Shown: positions 7,347-14,516 of the stretch, in pieces
Layout: every line of letters starts with the position of its first letter
Position numbering within the stretch: position 1 is the first letter of the stretch
Assembly: GCF_900155365.1 (NCBI RefSeq)
Contig: NZ_LT699742.1
Location: 229,975-270,995 of the forward strand
Direction: 5' to 3'
Source of the DNA: Collinsella bouchesdurhonensis
GTDB taxonomy: Bacteria; Actinomycetota; Coriobacteriia; Coriobacteriales; Coriobacteriaceae
Length of the DNA: 41,021 bases
Notes under the pieces: generated by a model
Database searches by the model: none
What the model saw: the letters and a program-made list of their open reading frames with translations, nothing else
What the model was told of the DNA's origin: nothing
Made by a program: the position numbers and the translations under genes

Positions 7347-8681
7347 ATGGACGGGCTCATCATCATGTTTCCTTCTGGGCCGGATGGCTGGGAAGTGGTC
7401 GAAGGCTTTGCAGAAGAATATTCCGTGGCAAGATCAATGACCTTTTTCGACGCGGTTCTTTTTGATGTCGAAAAGGCAGTGAACGAGGAAATCCTGCACT
7501 TTAATCGACGTCCAGGGAACTTTGGGGTTCCCGTTATGTATCGTGGTCCTCGGCTGCCGCTCTTGCAGTACAAGTCTCTCTACAAAGCTGCTGAGAAACT
7601 TGGCATCAGGATGATAACGGACGGCTGGCACTACGCGTTAACGCACAGGTTCACGTTCGATGATTGCCATGTTTTAGGAGAGGCCCATAGGGATACGCCC
7701 GAGACTCGAGGCGTTGGCCGGCGTGGTAACTATTGCGCATACAGCGGAGACTACAGGAGAGTCTTGACAGACTCGCAGGGCGGCTGGAAGGCCGTTGCCA
7801 ATAGCAATGGGCGCAAAAAAGTGATGAAGAATCTCGATGCCGACAATCGCGTCGTGGTGACGTTTGAGGATATGCCCGAAGAAGAATTCAACCGCTTGCT
7901 GGACAAGCATTTGAACAAAGACGCCGATGCCATTTACGGCAATCTGATCGTTCAGGAATGGGCTGAACTTAAGCGATATAGCGCTGCGACCAATGAATGG
8001 CGTGGCTGGTTCTTTGATGGACAGCTTTTCGAGATGCTCCCCAATTCTGGCCAACCACCTGACGCACCCAAGCCGCCGCAGTGGCTCATCGAGGGGCATT
8101 GCAGTGAGAGCGCGTTTTACGAGCTCGACTTTGCCGAGCTGTATGATGGGGATTGGCTCATCATTGGTGCGGATGACGGGCAGGTTGCCAAAAGAGCGTT
8201 GAATCAGAACGTCGGGGACTTTTACTCTTCGCTTGAGCGAATCGCTAAGGAGTCTCCGCACCTTCCCGAATGGATTTGGTGTCTTGTTGCGAATGTCTCT
8301 GAAGACGCTGCCCATGTGAGAAAAGACGGCACCGTAGGCCGTGGAACCAAGCATTTTTCTCCGGGTACAAAGGTGTATATCGGTAGCGAGTGGCATATTT
8401 GCGAAGGCCATTGGACATTCGTGGTGATGGGGAAACCGCGCCGCCAGAGGAGACTTATCCAGATTTACATGAGATCGGACAGGCTTTGCAACTTCCGCAT
8501 CAAGAAGGTCTACGACAAGCGAGTGATTGAGAACATGACGCGATTTGAGCGAGGCTGTCTCAGACTGGGTGCGTCTCCCAGTGTTCATGGCGGCTGGGAC
8601 AATACCGACGAGTCGAAAAAAGAAATCATGGAGTGGGTGAATCGCCTGAACGATCCTCACTTTTGGGATTGTTGCCGGTAA
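7347..8681 (+). CDS. R2K-type ATP-grasp domain protein with extra C-terminal domain, copy 2
   Basis: This 444-aa protein carries the same ATP-grasp landmarks as the protein at 4569-5447, in the same order: VMYRGPRLPLLQYKSLY near residue 57, basic GRKKVMKNLD near 155, YSAATNEWRGWFFDGQ near 211-226, and LDFAELYDGDWLIIGADDGQ near 258-277. After about residue 300 it adds roughly 140 residues absent from copy 1: WIWCLVANVSED, RGTKHFSPGTKVYIG, an aromatic/basic stretch FVVMGKPRRQRRLIQIY, and LCNFRIKKVYDKRV. I recall similar small domains attached to other bacterial proteins but cannot name one. The start at 7347 has AGGGG 9 nt upstream. A two-gene unit with the GNAT gene is likely. The fold is likely; the substrate is unknown. 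Confidence 0.75.
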   Translation: MDGLIIMFPSGPDGWEVVEGFAEEYSVARSMTFFDAVLFDVEKAVNEEILHFNRRPGNFGVPVMYRGPRLPLLQYKSLYKAAEKLGIRMITDGWHYALTHRFTFDDCHVLGEAHRDTPETRGVGRRGNYCAYSGDYRRVLTDSQGGWKAVANSNGRKKVMKNLDADNRVVVTFEDMPEEEFNRLLDKHLNKDADAIYGNLIVQEWAELKRYSAATNEWRGWFFDGQLFEMLPNSGQPPDAPKPPQWLIEGHCSESAFYELDFAELYDGDWLIIGADDGQVAKRALNQNVGDFYSSLERIAKESPHLPEWIWCLVANVSEDAAHVRKDGTVGRGTKHFSPGTKVYIGSEWHICEGHWTFVVMGKPRRQRRLIQIYMRSDRLCNFRIKKVYDKRVIENMTRFERGCLRLGASPSVHGGWDNTDESKKEIMEWVNRLNDPHFWDCCR

Positions 8682-8696
8682 AGGCCCTCGGCGGAG

Positions 8697-8764
8697 GGGG
8701 ACGTGCGCCGTTGCCCGAGCATGCCTCGCTCTTCGGGGATGCTGCCTGGAAAAGGCATGTCCCC
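8697..8764 (+). ncRNA. Long stem-loop (structured leader or small RNA candidate)
   Basis: GGGGACGTGC (8697-8706) pairs with GCATGTCCCC (8755-8764) over 10 bp with one G-U. Inside, AGCAT (8718-8722) pairs with ATGCT (8739-8743), and GC-rich CCTC/GGGG can close the apex. No U-run follows, so it is not a normal terminator. It lies between the ATP-grasp stop and the small membrane gene and could be the 5' leader of the latter. Confidence 0.4.
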
Positions 8765-8817
8765 ACGGCGCGCGAGAATGAGACCACTAATAGGTTTCCT
8801 TCGAAAGGAGCGCCGAA

Positions 8818-9048
8818 ATGCCGTTTGCAGACATCCTTTATGAGTATTTATGTCTCCTTTTAAGTCTCGCGACCATTAACCTGATCTGGTGCTTTGGCAG
8901 TCGACTGTATCGGAAAAGGAAGTTCTCCCATATGGAACTTGAGCCTCTGCGATCTGAGGTCTTTCGGGCGCTGCTGACCTCTGTGCTGGCGCCGGCCATC
9001 GTCATGATGATTCGCGCCGTGACTTCCTGGATCGCAGCACTTCTTTAG
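8818..9048 (+). CDS. Small two-helix membrane protein
   Basis: This 76-aa protein has no recognised family. It has an excellent ribosome site (AAAGGAG, 8 nt before the ATG), which supports it as a real gene. A hydrophobic helix spans about residues 9-26 (YLCLLLSLATINLIWCF). It is followed by a basic stretch YRKRK and a second hydrophobic segment from about 54 to the C terminus. Its stop overlaps that of trmO on the other strand by 4 bp (TTAG). A structured leader candidate lies upstream. Function unknown. Confidence 0.7.
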   Translation: MPFADILYEYLCLLLSLATINLIWCFGSRLYRKRKFSHMELEPLRSEVFRALLTSVLAPAIVMMIRAVTSWIAALL

Positions 9049-9779
9049 GCCGATGTCTGTATCTCAATCACCGCAAGACGCGTTCCGTCTACGGTAAACG
9101 CCACGTCGTATCCGGCGTAAGCCAAATGATAGATGCGTTCCGGCTCGTGCTTGCTGCCGGCGCGGCGCGGGTCTTGTCGCAGGACTTCTACGAGTCCCGG
9201 GAGTTTTTCGGGTTCGACGCGCCGTTGCAGCTCTTCAGGAAACTCGACTTCCAGCTCCTGCCACGGGGCGTCTTCGATCCAGCCGCCACTGGCATCCTCG
9301 TGGCAATCGGCAAAGGGGATGTAGGGCTTGATGTCGAGAATCGGCGTCCCGTCGCGCAGGTCTGCGCCAAGCACGTGGATGATGGGCCCGGTCTCGCTGT
9401 GCTCGATGCTATCGATTTTCACGCAGGTGAGACCTATCGGATTGGGCCTAAAGGGGCTGCGCGTGGCAAAAACGCCTACGCGCTCGGTGCCGCCTAAGCG
9501 TGGCGGCCGTACCGTTGCCGACCAGTTGTCGTTGGTGCCTGCCTTGTTTGCGGTTGCGCTATCGGTAGCGATGTCTTTGGCAGTACCTCCGGGCGTTCCG
9601 TTTTCAAACTGCCAGATAAGCCACAGGTGGCTAAAGCTCTCGAGTCCCGCCACGGCTGCATCCAGTGCAAACTCGGGTTCAAAAACAATCGACCCCTGCA
9701 GGTGTGGTGCCAAGAAGCTGTTGCGAGGGATGCCAAATTTTTGCGGCAGGTCGGTATGAATGTGCGCGATAGGTTTCAT
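9045..9779 (-). CDS. trmO: tRNA (N6-threonylcarbamoyladenosine(37)-N6)-methyltransferase TrmO
   Basis: TrmO (TsaA/YaeB, UPF0066) uses S-adenosylmethionine to methylate t6A37 of ANN-decoding tRNAs. The 244-aa product begins MKPIAHIHTDLPQKFGIPR. It shows SHLWLIWQFE, the SAM-pocket signature VGVFATRSPFRPNPIGLT, VLGADLRDGTPILDIKPYIP, and a C-terminal region ending with VYHLAY-like IYHLAYAGYDV. There is no Shine-Dalgarno before either possible ATG. Instead TACAAT (plus-strand 9787-9792) sits so that transcription would begin at or next to the ATG at 9779, suggesting a leaderless mRNA. The other in-frame ATG at 9803 would include the promoter-like box in the coding region. Confidence 0.92.
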   Translation of the reverse strand: MKPIAHIHTDLPQKFGIPRNSFLAPHLQGSIVFEPEFALDAAVAGLESFSHLWLIWQFENGTPGGTAKDIATDSATANKAGTNDNWSATVRPPRLGGTERVGVFATRSPFRPNPIGLTCVKIDSIEHSETGPIIHVLGADLRDGTPILDIKPYIPFADCHEDASGGWIEDAPWQELEVEFPEELQRRVEPEKLPGLVEVLRQDPRRAGSKHEPERIYHLAYAGYDVAFTVDGTRLAVIEIQTSA

Positions 9780-9786
9780 GGAACCG

Positions 9787-9792
9787 ATTGTA
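9787..9792 (-). promoter_or_regulatory. Candidate -10 box for leaderless trmO
   Basis: On the minus strand TACAAT is followed by 7 nt and then the trmO ATG. No good -35 is seen 17 bp further upstream, so this is tentative. Confidence 0.35.
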
Positions 9793-9829
9793 CCGTGCGG
9801 CATGCGGTATCGAGCGGACTATTCGTCGT

Positions 9830-9866
9830 AAAAGAGCCCGGGCGCGCGGTGGGCACGTCCGGGCTT
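9830..9866 (-). terminator. Terminator of the membrane-protein gene 9894-10859
   Basis: Read on the minus strand, AGCCCGG (9865-9859) and CCGGGCT (9841-9835) form a stem with a GC-rich loop, followed by CTTTTAC. Confidence 0.7.
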
Positions 9867-9893
9867 GGGCGGTAGCTTTTACCTTGGGACATC

Positions 9894-10859
9894 CTACTTC
9901 TTAAAACGGTGCACTAGGTAGCTGGTGGGCGCGGAGACGTCGATGCCCAGCAGCGCGTGTCCCATCCAAAGGAAGGCGGCGAGCACTAAAAGCGGAATCA
10001 GGCACGAGGTGACAATCATCACAATGGCACCCTCAATCAGGTTTGTTGCCTGCGTGATCACGCTGTCGGTCAGGCTCTGAACGCCGCTCGAAAGAGCTGA
10101 ACCAAGCTGCGCTGCGCCATCGACAAGCTGGTCCAGGAAGCTTTTGTTTTCCTGTTTCTGCTTGCTTTTGCTCTTGCTTTCCTTGGCGGCTTTTTCCTCG
10201 GCTTCCGCCTTCGCCTTCGCTTCTTCCTGTGCGATGCTCACCTGGTAGGTTTCATCGACACGCTGCGTGACCCATACGCTGGCGGGCACTACCGTGATGG
10301 CGATGGCTGCCACGATGAGCACACGCATGCCCAGGACTCGCAACACGCGGCTGGTGCTCAAGCGCCCGTGAATGCCGAGCGAGATGGCAAAGAGCACGCA
10401 GACAATGGGTATGAGCACGCCAAATGAGAGGAAGCTCAAGATTGTGAGCAGGTATTTTTCGAGGTAGAGCACCGCGAGCACAATGCCCAGGTTGCCAGCG
10501 AGCTGGGAGAGTTGCTCGGCTACGGGAGTGCCGGCGTCGTCGGGGATGGCGGTGATGGCTGCCGAGAGCGCAAGGGACGAGGTCGTGAGCGCCAAGACGT
10601 TTGTCTTCTTGGCGTCGATGACCTCTATGGTACTTCCCCAGGTCTCGACCTGCTCAAAGTGCGGGCGCAAAGCAAATTCCGAGACAAGAGCCGCAACGAT
10701 CAAAAGAACGATAAAGCCGATCTGCAAAGGGCGACGTTCGCAAATCCAATCGGAAAGGCTCAGCTGCATTGTGGGTTGCGGAATTGCCTCGGCAGTAGGG
10801 ATGACAGGCTCGATACCTTCTCGACCATCTTTTTGCGGCGTAATTTGATTTCGCTGCAT
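9894..10859 (-). CDS. Multi-pass membrane protein with charged coiled-coil insert, function unknown
   Basis: The 321-aa product starts at 10859, where AGGAGGTG lies 5-6 nt upstream. The first 45 residues are soluble and Pro/Gln-rich. Hydrophobic segments follow at about 48-66 (IGFIVLLIVAALVSEFAL), 90-108, 125-170 (two segments) and 178-196. Then comes a Lys/Glu/Ala-rich stretch (EEAKAKAEAEEKAAKES) that is probably a coiled coil, and a final hydrophobic segment near 275-300. No family is recognised; it is probably a lineage-specific envelope protein. It is divergent from the ROK kinase with 262 bp between, and has its own terminator. Confidence 0.75.
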   Translation of the reverse strand: MQRNQITPQKDGREGIEPVIPTAEAIPQPTMQLSLSDWICERRPLQIGFIVLLIVAALVSEFALRPHFEQVETWGSTIEVIDAKKTNVLALTTSSLALSAAITAIPDDAGTPVAEQLSQLAGNLGIVLAVLYLEKYLLTILSFLSFGVLIPIVCVLFAISLGIHGRLSTSRVLRVLGMRVLIVAAIAITVVPASVWVTQRVDETYQVSIAQEEAKAKAEAEEKAAKESKSKSKQKQENKSFLDQLVDGAAQLGSALSSGVQSLTDSVITQATNLIEGAIVMIVTSCLIPLLVLAAFLWMGHALLGIDVSAPTSYLVHRFKK

Positions 10860-11121
10860 GATGCACCTCCTGCAGACGCGTTCGTTGGTTGTCAAAATGA
10901 TACCCCGCGGCATGGAGAATAGATCCAGTCAGGACGCTTTCCACGCTTCTGCCCGGCTCTGGTGCTCGCGCCCGGGTCTTTCCGCCCATCGTTTTGTCAT
11001 CGCCGCTCAGCCGTTAACAAATTGGATGCTGTCAACCGTCCTGCTTTCGCGCATACAATGCATTTGGATGGAACTGACTGTCGCTCGTGTTTGCACGGCG
11101 ATTCGAAGGGGAGTGGCTACC

Positions 11122-12042
11122 ATGAAGCGTGTGTTCGGCATCGATGTGGGCGGCATGTCCGTGAAGTTTGCCATCGTCGACGAGACAGGGACCATTATTG
11201 AGCGCTGGTCTGTCCCTACGAACCTCGCCGATGCGGGTTCCCACATTCCCGATGAGATGATCTCCAGCATTAACGAAAAGCTGGCTTCGTCCCCCGAGCC
11301 TATCGTCGCTATCGGTGCGGGTATTCCCGGTCCGGTAAATGGCGAGGATGCCGTGCGCGCCGTCAATTTAGGATGGGGCAACATGCCGCTCGGCAATATT
11401 TTGCGCGAGGGAACGGGCCTGCCCGTGGCATTGATTAACGACGCTAACGCCGCTGCCGTCGGTGAGGTTTGGATGGGCGGAGAAGGTTCCGTTACGGGCA
11501 ATTCCATATTTGTCACGCTGGGCACCGGTGTTGGCGGCGGCATCATTATCGATGGCAAGATCGTGGGCGGCGACCATGGTTGTGGTGGAGAGATCGGCCA
11601 CATTCCGGTCGTGGCTCCCTCGGAGCGCGTGTGCGGCTGCGGCAACGTCAACTGCCTCGAGTGCTACGCCTCCGCGGCGGGGATTATCAAAAATGCAAAT
11701 GAGATTGCCGAGAAAGCCGGCGAGGAATGTCGCTTCACCAAGGGCGAAGAGATTTTTGAAGAAGTAAAGCAGGGCGGGGCTACTGCCACGGCGGCGCGCG
11801 ATATGACGGTCGATTATCTGGCTCGTGCGCTGGCGGGCATCATGGCGACCGTCGACCCCTCTGAGGTGATTGTGGGCGGCGGCCTCTCTGGCGCCGGGGA
11901 TTTATTGATGGTTCCCCTTGCCGAGAGGCTCGACCGATATGTCTTTCCTCCTATGCGCGGCTGCTACACGTTGCGTCGCGCAACGCTGGGCAACGAAGCC
12001 GGCATTCTCGGAGCAGCATATCAGGCCCTGCAGCTTGTGTAG
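11122..12042 (+). CDS. ROK family sugar kinase (glucokinase-like)
   Basis: ROK kinases phosphorylate glucose or related hexoses using ATP in the cytoplasm. The 306-aa product has no N-terminal HTH, so it is a kinase rather than a repressor. It starts MKRVFGIDVGGMSVKFAI (ATP phosphate loop). It has GAGIPGPVNG, then INDANAAAVGE with the catalytic aspartate, and FVTLGTGVGGGIIIDG. The zinc-binding ROK signature is GCGGEIGHIPV followed by CGCGNVNCLECYAS. A GGGGAG site precedes the ATG at 11122. The longer open frame upstream is non-coding and contains a TACAAT box (11054-11059). It converges on a LacI regulator with 15 bp between stops. The neighbouring uptake operon suggests it phosphorylates a product of that pathway. 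Confidence 0.92.
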   Translation: MKRVFGIDVGGMSVKFAIVDETGTIIERWSVPTNLADAGSHIPDEMISSINEKLASSPEPIVAIGAGIPGPVNGEDAVRAVNLGWGNMPLGNILREGTGLPVALINDANAAAVGEVWMGGEGSVTGNSIFVTLGTGVGGGIIIDGKIVGGDHGCGGEIGHIPVVAPSERVCGCGNVNCLECYASAAGIIKNANEIAEKAGEECRFTKGEEIFEEVKQGGATATAARDMTVDYLARALAGIMATVDPSEVIVGGGLSGAGDLLMVPLAERLDRYVFPPMRGCYTLRRATLGNEAGILGAAYQALQLV

Positions 12043-12057
12043 CCGTTGCTCATTAAT

Positions 12058-13065
12058 CTATTTGCGGATTGTGGACTCACGCACGACGAGCTCCGTTTCA
12101 AGAAGCATCGAGCTTGCGGAGTCCGATCCGTCCATGCGCTCGATAAGCAGGTTGCAGGCCGAAAAGCCCATGTCGTAACGCGGTTGGCTGATGGTGGTAA
12201 GCGCGGGCGTGGTCATGGCTGCGGTGTCGGTATTATCAAAACCAACAACCATGAGGTCGCGTGGGACCTCGAGACCGCATTTCTTGGCCGCGCGGATTAC
12301 GGCTGCGGCATACGTGTCCGAGCACGCAAAAACGCCATCGGGTCGGTTGGGAGATTCCAGCATATGGCAGATGGCGGAATAGGCGAGGCCAAAGTTGTTG
12401 TTGGGAATCTGAAGCATCCAAGAGGGACGCTCGACAAGGTCGTGCGTGCGGATAACCTCCAAGAAGCCTTCCTTGCGGCCGCGGGCGTACTTATAAACTT
12501 GCGGCCCGCATACGATGGAGAGCTTCTTGCATCCGCATGAAACCAGGTGCTCAACGGCGGTGCGCGCTGCTTCGCGGTCGTCGATGCTCACGAAGGGGAT
12601 ATTTGTTTCGGGGTTGTACTCGCAACACTGCACGGTAGGGACGGTGCTGGATATACGCTCGAGCGACTCTGAGGAAAGTGGACAAAGGATAATAACGCCC
12701 GCTGCTCCGCAGTTTTGCAGCATGGAGCAAAAGCGCTTGCATGATTCAACGTTGTCGGGTGAGCCCCAGGAGATAAGCATTTCCAGACCGTGCGCTTCGG
12801 CGGAAACGCGCACGCCGCGCATGATCTCGCCGTAAAAGGGGTTGTCGAGCCAGGGAATATTGACCACGATGGTACGGCGCGATGTTCCCGCCGCGGGTTG
12901 TCCGGCGATTCCGGAATAGCCGAGCTCCGACAGGCTTTTGCGCACACGCGCAACGGTGGAAGGGTTCACCAGCTCCGGATGCCTCAGTACGCGCGAGACC
13001 GTGGCAGACGAAACCTTTGCATGCTCAGCAACGTGTGCGATGGTGATTTTCTTGCTTCCGGCCAT
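12058..13065 (-). CDS. LacI family transcriptional regulator (sugar operon repressor)
   Basis: The 335-aa protein has the LacI HTH at residues 7-27 (IAHVAEHAKVSSATVSRVL) with the hinge helix, then a periplasmic-binding-protein-like effector domain (IVVNIPWLDNPFYGEIMRGV, VFACSDTYAAAVI, LMVVGFDNTD). The start at 13065 follows GGGAGGG. The longer open frame upstream runs into the intergenic region and is rejected. It is divergent from the Gfo/Idh-ABC operon across 410 bp and converges with the ROK kinase, so it most likely represses that operon and responds to its sugar. The palindrome at 13399-13422 is the candidate operator. Confidence 0.92.
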   Translation of the reverse strand: MAGSKKITIAHVAEHAKVSSATVSRVLRHPELVNPSTVARVRKSLSELGYSGIAGQPAAGTSRRTIVVNIPWLDNPFYGEIMRGVRVSAEAHGLEMLISWGSPDNVESCKRFCSMLQNCGAAGVIILCPLSSESLERISSTVPTVQCCEYNPETNIPFVSIDDREAARTAVEHLVSCGCKKLSIVCGPQVYKYARGRKEGFLEVIRTHDLVERPSWMLQIPNNNFGLAYSAICHMLESPNRPDGVFACSDTYAAAVIRAAKKCGLEVPRDLMVVGFDNTDTAAMTTPALTTISQPRYDMGFSACNLLIERMDGSDSASSMLLETELVVRESTIRK

Positions 13066-13475
13066 CGGCCCTCCCTCTCGATTCCAGTGGGTCGTTTGCT
13101 TTACAGCATGCAGTATGCGGCTGAAAAAAGCGAAAGGTAGGTTTGAATCGCTCGACGGTTTTGAAAACTTTTCATACGGTCGAAGTGCCCGGCGATAAAG
13201 CGCTTTAGCCAGCAAGGTATGCTTCTCTGAATACCACTTCTCTTTCGATTTACGGTAACTTGTGGTGCAAAAATAGAAAAGTGCAGGAATATAGCGCATT
13301 AGAACCACTTGAGTATCGTTTAATACCACTCACGGGAATAGCCAAAGCAAAACCATCTTTATCTCATTACGATGCAAGTGATGAAACACAAAATGAAAGA
13401 AATGAAAGAAATCTTTCATTTCCAAGGATCCATCGGTACGCATCGAGCCCTCTTTAGGGCCTGAAGGAGGCAAAT
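13066..13475. promoter_or_regulatory. Divergent control region between lacI-type regulator and sugar operon
   Basis: This is a 410-bp A/T-rich gene-free stretch. It contains three direct copies of an ACCACT motif (13234-13239, 13305-13310 and 13325-13330) with an opposing GTGGT at 13262-13266, and near the operon the tandem and palindromic GAAATGAAAG elements listed separately. I see no convincing -35/-10 pair at correct spacing. The operon RBS (AAGGAGG) is at its right end. Confidence 0.5.
13391..13422. promoter_or_regulatory. Candidate LacI operator: tandem repeat plus perfect palindrome
   Basis: AAATGAAAG occurs twice in tandem (13391-13399, 13400-13408). GAAATGAAAG (13399-13408) and CTTTCATTTC (13413-13422) form a perfect 10-bp inverted repeat around AAAT. 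It sits about 50 bp before the operon's start codon, where a bound repressor would block transcription. Binding by the adjacent LacI protein is inferred. Confidence 0.55.
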
Positions 13476-14513
13476 ATGGTTCGCGTGGGCGTTATCGGGT
13501 GCGGCAAGATCGCTCAGGTTCGTCATTTGCCCGAATACGAGGCAAATTCGAATGCGCAGATCACCGCAGTGTTCGACATGAACTACGACCGCGCCTGTGA
13601 AATCGCGAAAACCTACGGTGCCGTGGCGTACAAAACGCTCGAAGAGCTTTTGGCTTCCGACGTGGACGCCGTAAGCGTATGCACCGCCAATGCCAACCAC
13701 GCCGCCTCCACCATCGCTGCCCTTAAGGCAGGCAAGCACGTGCTGTGCGAAAAGCCCATGGCTATCACCATCGACGAGTGCGAGCAGATGGTTGCCGAGG
13801 CACGCGCCGCAGGCAAGAAGCTCATGATTGACCAAAATCAGCGTTTCGCTCGCGCTCACGTGCGCGCCAAGGAGTTGCTCGACGCCGGAAAAATCGGCGA
13901 TGTCCTGACCTTCCGCACGACGTTTGGTCACGGCGGGCCCGAGACGTGGAGTGTCGATCCGGGAACCGGCAGCTGGTTCTTTGACCCTAAGCGCGCCGCG
14001 ATGGGTGCCATGGCAGATCTGGGCGTTCACAAGACCGACCTCATCCAATGGCTGCTCGGCCAGACCGTCGTATCCACGACTGCTCGCGTGACGACGCTCG
14101 ATAAGCGCGATCCGCAAGGAAACCTGGTGGGCGTGGACGACAATGCCATTTGCGTTTACACCATGAGCGGAGGAGCCATCGGCTCCATGACGGCGAGCTG
14201 GACGTATTACGGTCCCGAGGACAACTCGACAGTGCTCTACGGAACTCGTGGCGTCATGCGCATCTACGACGATCCGGCTCATTCTATCGTCGTAGACCTC
14301 GCGTGCGGCGAGCATGAGACCTACGACGTCGAGGCCATTCAAACAAACGATAACCAGACCGCATCGGGCATCATCGATGCTTTTGTGGACTGCCTGGAAA
14401 ACGATACCGATCCTGCCATCTCGGGCGAAAGCGTCCTGGCCGCCATGCGAGCGGTTTTTGGCAGCATCGAGTCGAGTAAGACCGGAACCGTCGTCAACGT
14501 GAAGCAGGGGTAG
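13476..14513 (+). CDS. Gfo/Idh/MocA family NAD(P)-dependent oxidoreductase
   Basis: Members oxidise or reduce sugars and polyols (for example myo-inositol dehydrogenase). The 345-aa product has an N-terminal Rossmann fold (VGVIGCGKIAQ, residues 4-14), the family EKP motif with the catalytic lysine at about 92-94, and the C-terminal substrate domain with DLGVHKTD near 181-188, where D and H complete the active site. AAGGAGG 6 nt upstream fixes the start. It is the first gene of a five-gene operon with an isomerase and a ribose-type ABC importer. Its partner genes imply oxidation or epimerisation of an imported sugar or inositol-like polyol, but the substrate is not readable. Confidence 0.93.
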   Translation: MVRVGVIGCGKIAQVRHLPEYEANSNAQITAVFDMNYDRACEIAKTYGAVAYKTLEELLASDVDAVSVCTANANHAASTIAALKAGKHVLCEKPMAITIDECEQMVAEARAAGKKLMIDQNQRFARAHVRAKELLDAGKIGDVLTFRTTFGHGGPETWSVDPGTGSWFFDPKRAAMGAMADLGVHKTDLIQWLLGQTVVSTTARVTTLDKRDPQGNLVGVDDNAICVYTMSGGAIGSMTASWTYYGPEDNSTVLYGTRGVMRIYDDPAHSIVVDLACGEHETYDVEAIQTNDNQTASGIIDAFVDCLENDTDPAISGESVLAAMRAVFGSIESSKTGTVVNVKQG

Positions 14514-14516
14514 GGC

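Noticed and set aside
1735-9044. Prophage or integrative element with att sites at tRNA-fMet
   Set aside because: No integrase and no second copy of the tRNA 3' end was found; kept only as a hotspot hypothesis.
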